DNA of 11,803 nt from Lentisphaerota bacterium (lineage in GTDB: Bacteria > Verrucomicrobiota > Kiritimatiellia > JAAZAB01): assembly GCA_016182435.1 (NCBI GenBank), contig JACPGN010000167.1, positions 1-11,803 on the forward strand, in the 5' to 3' direction. Position numbers and translations under genes: made by a program. Within the stretch, counting starts at the first letter, position 1. Each line of letters begins with the position of its first letter. Shown here piece after piece: positions 7,765-11,803 of the stretch. The notes beneath the pieces are model-generated. The model did not search any database. It saw only the letters and a list, made by a program, of their open reading frames with translations, and had not been told where the DNA came from.

Positions 7765-8358
7765 TTAAATGACGGCCTTGACCAGTTTTATCAGGCTCTC
7801 TCTGCCAAAAAATCTGGCGTATTCAATAATTATTTTTTTCTTCAGTTTGCGGACATCAAGACGCTCGTTGAGAGTCTTTCGCTTTAGCGCGACAAAATAA
7901 AGATAATCCGCAAGCGCTTTTTCCGGCTCCGCAATCAGGACGATTACGCCGCCTATCCGCTCGGTCATGTAGCCGCGATAGGCCGGTCTTTTAATATGGG
8001 AATAGGTGAAAGCTCTGTTGTTGACAATAAACTCCCGCGTAATCCGCGTCGTTACCGATGTCACGGTGTAGACAGCCTCTGGAATGATACCGCAACGGCT
8101 CAACGCATACTCTAAAGAAATATAACTGGGCGCATAAAGCCGGTTGGCAATAACCTCCTCTTGCGGTTGGCCGACCCGCAACGCATAAAGTCCGTTTCTT
8201 AGCTTGAGAAAAAGATCGTTGCCGTGATCTTTGATGAATTCCTGGGCGGCCCGCAAGGATACGTCCAGGACACGCTGGAATTCTACCGGTGAAAACAGCC
8301 TGATGCCCTTTGTCTGCAGGACATGCTGCACATAAATTGGTTTAAGTTTTCGCTCCAT
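7765..8358 (-). CDS. AbiEi-like antitoxin (pair 2)
   Basis: This 197-residue protein is the likely antitoxin and transcriptional repressor for the downstream AbiEii-like toxin. The N-terminal part, about 1-65, is winged-helix-like (LFSPVEFQRVLDVS, then LRNGLYALR). The middle carries the AbiEi-type antitoxin core: APSYISLEYALSRCGIIPEA at 76-95, VYTVTSVTT at 96-104, and EPEKALADYLYF at about 144-155. It is shorter than the pair 1 antitoxin and shares only fold-level similarity with it. It is the first gene of the inferred three-gene operon with the toxin and the AEP-helicase-nuclease. The ribosome site before ATG 8358 is weak. The gene is visibly AT-rich: 20 of 60 bases are G or C at 7801-7860, against 37 of 60 at 4801-4860 in the effector gene, which suggests acquisition from another source. 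Confidence 0.78.
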   Translation of the reverse strand: MERKLKPIYVQHVLQTKGIRLFSPVEFQRVLDVSLRAAQEFIKDHGNDLFLKLRNGLYALRVGQPQEEVIANRLYAPSYISLEYALSRCGIIPEAVYTVTSVTTRITREFIVNNRAFTYSHIKRPAYRGYMTERIGGVIVLIAEPEKALADYLYFVALKRKTLNERLDVRKLKKKIIIEYARFFGRESLIKLVKAVI

Positions 8359-8367
8359 ATAGCGCTA

Positions 8368-8384
8368 AATGTTAAATTAACGTT
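8368..8384. promoter_or_regulatory. Candidate operator upstream of AbiE pair 2 (palindrome)
   Basis: A 17-bp imperfect palindrome, AATGTTAA-A-TTAACGTT, has seven of eight arm positions complementary and lies 10 bases upstream of the AbiEi-like start codon. This is where a self-repressing antitoxin would be expected to bind. A possible minus-strand -35 (TTGCAT, about 8415-8420) exists, but no convincing -10 was found, so the promoter itself is uncertain. The surrounding stretch 8385-8448 is AT-rich and holds no gene. Confidence 0.3.
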
Positions 8385-8448
8385 CTTTGGACAATTAAAC
8401 CTCACAATTTTATTTATGCAAGCTTTTATTTCCGGACGCATGCCCACC

Positions 8449-8475
8449 TTGACTTGTTGTTATATTCCCTATATC
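8449..8475 (+). promoter_or_regulatory. Candidate promoter of tRNA-Ser
   Basis: TTGACT at 8449-8454 is a good -35. TATATC at 8470-8475 (15-base spacer) or TATCGT at 8472-8477 (17-base spacer) could be the -10. Transcription would begin a few bases before the mature tRNA at 8489. The promoter fires away from the minus-strand AbiE operon, so the two are divergent. Confidence 0.4.
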
Positions 8476-8488
8476 GTGGTCATATCTG

Positions 8489-8581
8489 GGAGGGATGGCT
8501 GAGTCCGGTTGAAAGCGCATGACTCGAAATCATGTGTCCGCCTTTGGTGGACCGGGGGTTCAAATCCCTCTCCCTCCGCCA
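8489..8581 (+). tRNA. tRNA-Ser (anticodon CGA)
   Basis: This is a class II tRNA. The acceptor arm GGAGGGA (8489-8495) pairs perfectly with TCCCTCC (8571-8577), followed by discriminator G and an encoded CCA (8579-8581). The anticodon stem CATGA/TCATG encloses loop CTCGAAA with anticodon CGA at 8525-8527, which reads serine codon UCG. A long variable arm (about 8535-8554) and a T arm with GGTTCAAAT are present, as expected for tRNA-Ser. Its last four bases also form the start of the hairpin that follows. tRNA genes are common integration sites for islands, but no integrase gene and no second copy of the tRNA 3' end were seen in the window. Confidence 0.96.
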
Positions 8582-8661
8582 TGCAGCAGAGTCCGCGGAA
8601 GCGGACACGCTGCATGGCTGCCGTGAAGCGTGTCCCGCCCAGCGGGACTCTGCTTCACGGC
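8578..8661. repeat. Head-to-head pair of related hairpins (REP/BIME-like)
   Basis: Two long hairpins are separated by one base. Hairpin 1 (8578-8618): GCCATGCAGC pairs with GCTGCATGGC, then an internal loop AGA/AC, then GTCCGC/GCGGAC with a GGAA tip. Hairpin 2 (8620-8661): GCCGTGAAGC pairs with GCTTCACGGC, internal loop GT/TCT, then GTCCCGC/GCGGGAC with a CCA tip. The reverse complement of hairpin 2 has the same AGA/AC internal loop flanked by the same AGC and GTCC, so the two are inverted copies of one element. The outer stems differ by paired changes (A-T to G-C and C-G to A-T) that keep pairing. There is no U-run, so this is not an ordinary terminator. A smaller hairpin, CCCGG/CCGGG, follows at 8668-8684; otherwise no gene is seen from 8582 to 8805. 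Confidence 0.8.
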
Positions 8662-8755
8662 GCCAACCCCGGAACAAAGCCGGGTAAGTCAATTGCGTTG
8701 CGAGTTAAGCCTGACTTCGTTGGCCTTTCCTCGCCGCCGGGCGTGGCTGGGTGGC

Positions 8756-8783
8756 TTGACTCGTTAACGTGATGGTGTAGAAT
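8756..8783 (+). promoter_or_regulatory. Promoter of the XRE/coiled-coil gene
   Basis: TTGACT (8756-8761) and TAGAAT (8778-8783) are separated by 16 bases, a strong sigma70-like match. The predicted start is near 8790, so the leader is only about 16 bases and carries the ribosome site AGAGGAG (8795-8801) right before the ATG. Confidence 0.6.
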
Positions 8784-8805
8784 GTAACGCTAAGAGAGGA
8801 GAAAA

Positions 8806-9249
8806 ATGTCAAAACTGTTGATTGCCGTGAAAGATGAAATCCGCCGGGTGGCCCGCAAGGAAATCCGCGCGGCCACCGCCGGACTTAAAAAGGACCGGAA
8901 GACGCTACGTAAGACCGTAGCCGCGCTGCGCCGCCAGCAGAAGGCGCATAATAAGACTATCGGTCAACTCATTCAGGCAGTGGCGCGCCAGGCGAAAACG
9001 GCGGTCATGGCACCGGCCACGGCTGAGGGAAACAAAGCCCGGGTAACCGTCAAAGGGGTCCGGGCCTTGCGCCGAAAATTAAAATTATCGCAGATGGAGC
9101 TCGGCAAACTCATCGGGGTCAGCGGGCAGACGATATTGAGATGGGAGCACGGCGCCGGCCCATTAAAAGTTCGCTCGCGCACGAGGGAAAAGCTCCTGGC
9201 CGCGCGCGGCCTGGGGGTTCGGGAAGCGCGCCTGCGCCTGGGGGCCTGA
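8806..9249 (+). CDS. Small XRE-type helix-turn-helix protein with basic coiled coil
   Basis: This 147-residue, strongly basic protein has two parts. Residues about 5-65 form a probable coiled coil rich in Lys, Arg and Ala. Residues about 83-117 (from VKGVRALRRKLKLS to ILRWEHG) form an XRE/Cro-type helix-turn-helix, with SQMELGKLIGVSGQTILRWE as the recognition unit. The C-terminal tail is also basic. The start is supported by AGAGGAG four bases upstream and a promoter at the expected distance. It is probably a DNA-binding regulator or nucleoid-associated protein; the target is unknown. It reads away from the AbiE island and lies behind the tRNA and paired hairpins. The next gene, on the same strand 61 bases downstream, could share its transcript. 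Confidence 0.8.
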   Translation: MSKLLIAVKDEIRRVARKEIRAATAGLKKDRKTLRKTVAALRRQQKAHNKTIGQLIQAVARQAKTAVMAPATAEGNKARVTVKGVRALRRKLKLSQMELGKLIGVSGQTILRWEHGAGPLKVRSRTREKLLAARGLGVREARLRLGA

Positions 9250-9310
9250 GCGCAGCGCCGGAATTATTCGCCGGGGAAAGCATAATTGCGCAAAGCCTGG
9301 ATAACTATCC

Positions 9311-9646
9311 ATGACCGTCCATCTCAAGACATGCTTGAAAGCCCTGCTGCTTCTGGCGGGATTGAGCTTCTCCGCTCTGGCTGCCGAGGAGCAAGCTGAC
9401 GTTCCGCCGCGGATGGCGAACGGCACGGTGATTGAGGGACTTGTTCAGGAAGCGACGCCGGATGGTTTGGTGATCCAGCGCTCCAAGGGCAAATATACCG
9501 TGCCCTGGAAGTATCTTTCGGCCGGAACACGCTATCGTTATGAGCGTTCCATGCTCCTGGCGCAGGAAGCCGCGCGCACTAACGCTCTTAAAAAAACATC
9601 AGGCGCGGCTAAGCCCGCGGTCAAAACAACGGCGCCGGCCAGGTAG
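9311..9646 (+). CDS. Small secreted protein of unknown function
   Basis: This 111-residue protein begins with a signal peptide: basic MTVHLKTCLK, hydrophobic ALLLLAGLSFSALA, and a likely cut after Ala-Leu-Ala or the next Ala, near residue 24-25. The mature part is a short compact segment, about 36-78 (GTVIEGLVQEATPDGLVIQR, then GKYTVPWKYLSAGTRYRY), that may form a small beta barrel, followed by an Ala/Lys/Thr-rich tail. I do not recognise the family well enough to name a function; a periplasmic or surface-associated protein is likely. The start codon has no strong ribosome site; a short GGATA/TATCC repeat sits directly before it. The stop codon TAG lies within the left arm of the stem-loop repeat that follows. 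Confidence 0.7.
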   Translation: MTVHLKTCLKALLLLAGLSFSALAAEEQADVPPRMANGTVIEGLVQEATPDGLVIQRSKGKYTVPWKYLSAGTRYRYERSMLLAQEAARTNALKKTSGAAKPAVKTTAPAR

Positions 9647-9763
9647 AGTCCTGCGAAATTAATGACTCTTCTGTAGCCGACGTCGCTGACGTCGGAAAAT
9701 CCGCGGTCAACGACCGCGGCTACAGTTAGAAACAGTCTTGTTCAGCGCTTTTGCAGGACTCTA
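9644..9763. repeat. Nested structured repeat: long outer stem enclosing a three-way junction
   Basis: The outer arms TAGAGTCCTGC (9644-9654) and GCAGGACTCTA (9753-9763) are perfect reverse complements and extend inward by four more pairs (GAAA with TTTT, one wobble). Inside, at 9671-9725, a second unit forms a three-way junction: CTGTAG/CTACAG closes it, and it holds two perfect 8-bp hairpins, CCGACGTC/GACGTCGG (9677-9695, loop GCT) and CCGCGGTC/GACCGCGG (9701-9719, loop AAC), joined by AAAAT. It lies between convergent genes, covers the stop codon of the upstream gene, and could be a non-autonomous mobile element, a bidirectional transcription end, or both. Confidence 0.75.
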
Positions 9764-9786
9764 TCCCATCCAGGAAGTATGGAGAA

Positions 9787-10593
9787 TTAGACCTTCGTCC
9801 TCTGTCGCACGGCTTCGAAGAGCAGGATGGTTGTGGCCGCGGCCACATTGAGCGAATCGGCCTGGCCATGCATGGCGATTCGGACTTTCATATCGGCCGC
9901 CGCGAGCCAACCACTGCTGAGTCCGTATTGTTCCGCGCCGACCACGATGGCGGTCCCCGGCCGCAAATCCACTTGGGTGTAGTCCCGCTCCGCGTGCGGG
10001 CTGGCCGCCAGGATCCGGATTTTATGCAGGCGCAGCCAGGCCAGGGCTTCGGCCGAGGAGGTTTCCACAACGGGCAGGGTAAAGAGGGTCCCGATACTGG
10101 CGCGCACGACATTCGGGTTATGAATATCCGTGCAGCGGTCGCAGACAATCACGGCGGTTGCGCCGGCGGCATCCGCCGAACGCAGGATCGTGCCCAGGTT
10201 GCCCGGCTTTTCAATTTTCTCGGCCACAATCAGCAGCGGCTGCGGCGGCAATTGCAGGTCGGCCAGGCCCAAGTGAACTTGAGGTAGAATGGCCAGCAGT
10301 CCCTCCGGCCGTTCGCGGTAGGCCATTTTTTCAAAAACCGGCGGCGTGCAGCTCACTATTTCAGCGCCGGAGTGGCGGCATTGTTCAATCAGCTCCGGCT
10401 CATTTTCGCCAAGGAACAGCTCCGGGCAAACGAACAGGGTTATTACCCGGCGGCCGTTCACCAAAGCGCGCTTGAGTTCGGAAAAGCCCTCGACGATGAA
10501 CAGGCCCTGCGCATCGCGGTGCGCTCTCTGGCGGAGTTTGACCGCCGCTTTCACGCGCAGGTTTTGCAAGCTGGCAATGGGGGCATCGGGCAT
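9787..10593 (-). CDS. SpoU/TrmH-family RNA 2'-O-methyltransferase
   Basis: This 268-residue protein is a SPOUT-class methyltransferase that transfers a methyl group from S-adenosylmethionine to a ribose 2'-hydroxyl in rRNA or tRNA. An N-terminal substrate-binding domain (about 10-100, including GLFIVEGFSELKRAL) is followed by the knotted catalytic domain with motif 1 GNLGTILRSADAAG (131-144, catalytic-type Arg 138), motif 2 VVGAEQYGLS (217-226) and motif 3 MHGQADSLNVAAA (241-253, Asn 249). I chose the ATG at 10593 because AGGAG lies 8 bases upstream and the homology begins there; the frame stays open to 10740, but that extension translates an intergenic structured repeat. It resembles RlmB/TsnR-type enzymes; the exact RNA target cannot be assigned. 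It appears to have its own promoter. Confidence 0.9.
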   Translation of the reverse strand: MPDAPIASLQNLRVKAAVKLRQRAHRDAQGLFIVEGFSELKRALVNGRRVITLFVCPELFLGENEPELIEQCRHSGAEIVSCTPPVFEKMAYRERPEGLLAILPQVHLGLADLQLPPQPLLIVAEKIEKPGNLGTILRSADAAGATAVIVCDRCTDIHNPNVVRASIGTLFTLPVVETSSAEALAWLRLHKIRILAASPHAERDYTQVDLRPGTAIVVGAEQYGLSSGWLAAADMKVRIAMHGQADSLNVAAATTILLFEAVRQRTKV

Positions 10594-10637
10594 GGCGGTT
10601 TCTCCTGCTTCGAAATTCAGACTCTCTCTTATTCGGT

Positions 10638-10665
10638 AATATACTGCAAAGGCCGCGGAGCACAA
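10638..10665 (-). promoter_or_regulatory. Candidate promoter of the RNA methyltransferase gene
   Basis: On the minus strand, TTGTGC (10660-10665) and TATATT (10638-10643) are separated by 16 bases. This would start transcription near 10630, about 37 bases before the chosen start codon. The -10 is good and the -35 only fair. Confidence 0.35.
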
Positions 10666-10699
10666 AGATGGAACTTGACGTATAGGAATTTGATCTTTC

Positions 10700-10760
10700 G
10701 TAGCTGCGCCCGTGAGGGCGTGGATTCCTCTGACGGCCACGGCGTCACCGCCGCGGCTAC
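10700..10760. repeat. Structured GTAGC...GCTAC repeat with two hairpins
   Basis: GTAGC (10700-10704) pairs with GCTAC (10756-10760) and encloses two hairpins: CGCCC/GGGCG with a GTGA loop (10707-10720) and CGGCG/CGCCG with a TCAC loop (10740-10753). The layout matches the inner part of the repeat at 9671-9725, and both end with the same 11 bases, CCGCGGCTACA. It lies in the gap between the methyltransferase and polymerase genes. A further imperfect hairpin, CCGTAAAG/CTCTACGG, is at 10767-10796. No gene is seen from 10594 to 10812. Confidence 0.65.
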
Positions 10761-10812
10761 AAGAGTCCGTAAAGTGCGCTATTACGTGCTCTACGGTAAG
10801 TTCTCCTTGGCC

Positions 10813-11803
10813 TCACACCTTAATAAACAGCCGGGGGATGGCCAGACGCCGGCGGCGGGTTTCGCCGGGCAGCAGCGCCGCTTTGCGCTCCGGGCGCTCG
10901 TCGCGCGCGGTCTTGCGGCCGCGGTTCAGGAACAACCCCGGGCCCAGGCTCAGCGTGTGCTTGCCGAAGCGTTCGTTAATGGCGTCAATTGCCCGGGAGA
11001 CCTGCGCCAATTTGTCAATGCGCAACCGGTCTTCAAACAGTTCCGGCTGTTCCAGTTCGTCCGGCTCCAGTTTACCGAGCACTACGGTCGTGGCGCGGTA
11101 TTCCTGAGCGTCCTGGAACACTCGCTCAAACAGCGTTTTCACCAGCGGCGCCGCCTCCTGGGTAGCGGCCGTGGCGCGGCTTAAGGCCGCTTCCAGGCCG
11201 GTCTGACTGAAATCGCGCGCGCGCAGAATAACCGTGAGAGCGAGCGCGCGCAGCCGGTGGCGCCGCAGCTTGATAAAGGCCGACTCCAGGTTGCGGATCA
11301 GCATGGCATAGACGAACTCCCGCTCGGCCGAAGGGGCCGTGAAGGTTTTGCATTTGCTGATGCTGGCATAGCTGCTTTTCTCCTCCGGGCAGACCGGGTA
11401 GACCGCCTCGCCGCGCAGTTCGCGCCACAACTCGCGGCCGATTTTGCCGAGCAGACGTTGCGCCCAGGCTTCGGGCTGAACCGCGAAATCGTAAGCCGTC
11501 TTTAATCCATGCTTGGTCAGCAGGTGCACCGTATTGGGACCGAAGCCCCAGACTTTTTCCAGGGTGGTATGTTGGAGAAAGAGGTGGATATGCCGCCCGC
11601 GGACGGCGGTGAACCCGGCGGGCTTGCGGAATTCGGAGGCCAGCTTGGCCAGGCTCTTGGAGAGACTCAGTCCTACCGAGACGGTGATAGCGAGTTCCTG
11701 CTGAATATCGCTCTGCATCCGCCGGGCAATATCCTGATAGGAGGCGCGGAACACGCGGCGCAGGCCGGAAATATCGGCAAAGCCCTCGTCAATCGAATAC
11801 TCC
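10813..11803 (-). CDS. dinB: Y-family DNA polymerase (Pol IV-like), 5' end outside window
   Basis: This is the C-terminal 329 residues or so of a Y-family translesion DNA polymerase, which copies past damaged template bases at low fidelity. The frame is open to the window edge. Counting from the first complete codon, the metal-binding SIDE motif is at 3-6 followed by GFADISG, the conserved GLSLSKSLAKLASEFRKPAG is at about 44-63, a helix-hairpin-helix thumb segment LEKVWGFGPNTVHLLTKHG is at about 81-99, and a little-finger domain begins near 142 (SSYASISKCKTFTAP). The GTG at 11754 is not the true start because it falls after the catalytic motif. The C-terminus ends with a basic stretch and IPRLFIKV. 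A DinB or UmuC-type assignment both fit; no partner such as UmuD or ImuA is visible. Confidence 0.88.
   Translation of the reverse strand, partial: EYSIDEGFADISGLRRVFRASYQDIARRMQSDIQQELAITVSVGLSLSKSLAKLASEFRKPAGFTAVRGRHIHLFLQHTTLEKVWGFGPNTVHLLTKHGLKTAYDFAVQPEAWAQRLLGKIGRELWRELRGEAVYPVCPEEKSSYASISKCKTFTAPSAEREFVYAMLIRNLESAFIKLRRHRLRALALTVILRARDFSQTGLEAALSRATAATQEAAPLVKTLFERVFQDAQEYRATTVVLGKLEPDELEQPELFEDRLRIDKLAQVSRAIDAINERFGKHTLSLGPGLFLNRGRKTARDERPERKAALLPGETRRRRLAIPRLFIKV

Noticed and set aside
2349..8488. Island attachment sites flanking the defence genes
   Set aside because: No copy of the tRNA-Ser 3' end was found near the other edge (about 2349-2398), and no integrase gene is present in the window.
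8578..8618. Hairpin after tRNA-Ser as a rho-independent terminator
   Set aside because: No U-run follows the stem, and the element has an inverted twin, which fits a repeat better than a terminator.
8509..8772. Plus-strand open frame starting inside tRNA-Ser
   Set aside because: It begins in the tRNA and translates the hairpin repeats; the apparent frame is chance.
10594..10740. N-terminal extension of the RNA methyltransferase
   Set aside because: The extra 49 residues translate the promoter and a structured repeat; the downstream ATG has a proper AGGAG site and begins the homology.
10372..11184. Plus-strand open frame across the methyltransferase start and the polymerase end
   Set aside because: It overlaps two well-supported minus-strand genes and a structured repeat, with no protein motif.
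1..11803. CRISPR array
   Set aside because: No regularly spaced direct repeats and no cas genes were seen on either strand.

Overview
The window comes from a GC-rich bacterium. A PVC-superphylum relative (Verrucomicrobiota, Kiritimatiellota or Lentisphaerota) is my best guess. The reasons are the fucosidase subtype next to galactokinase, the small secreted protein and XRE/coiled-coil protein types, and the structured intergenic repeats with GTAGC/GCTAC closing stems. This placement is low confidence because no rRNA or other decisive marker is present.

Layout. (1) Positions 1-2348, + strand: the 3' part of a galactokinase gene, followed 4 bases later by a GH29 alpha-L-fucosidase; this looks like part of a carbohydrate-use operon for fucosylated, galactose-containing glycans. 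(2) Positions 2399-8358, all on the - strand: a defence island. In transcription order it holds an AbiEi-like antitoxin, an AbiEii-like nucleotidyltransferase toxin, and a 960-residue protein that joins an archaeo-eukaryotic-primase (AEP) domain of the TOTE type, an XPB-like SF2 helicase and a C-terminal PD-(D/E)XK/DUF559-like nuclease. A 105-bp gap with its own promoter and operator follows, then a second, different AbiEi/AbiEii pair. The first toxin and the AEP-helicase-nuclease genes overlap by 4 bases, so the effector is probably translated with the toxin-antitoxin pair. (3) Positions 8489-8581, + strand: tRNA-Ser(CGA), at the upstream edge of the island. (4) Positions 8578-9763: paired hairpin repeats, a small coiled-coil/XRE DNA-binding protein, a small secreted protein, and a nested stem-loop repeat. 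(5) Positions 9787-11803, - strand: a SpoU/TrmH-type RNA methyltransferase, another structured repeat, and a Y-family DNA polymerase that runs off the window end.

How it may work together. AbiE pairs are type IV toxin-antitoxin modules in which the antitoxin represses its own promoter and the NTase-fold toxin is thought to act on tRNA. The AEP-helicase-nuclease looks like a nucleic-acid-targeting effector. The layout suggests one three-gene anti-phage operon (AbiEi2-AbiEii2-AEP/helicase/nuclease) backed by a second AbiE module just downstream with an independent repressible promoter. This is inference from gene order, overlaps and motifs. The repeats near the tRNA and in the intergenic gaps are the other unexplained structure in the window.
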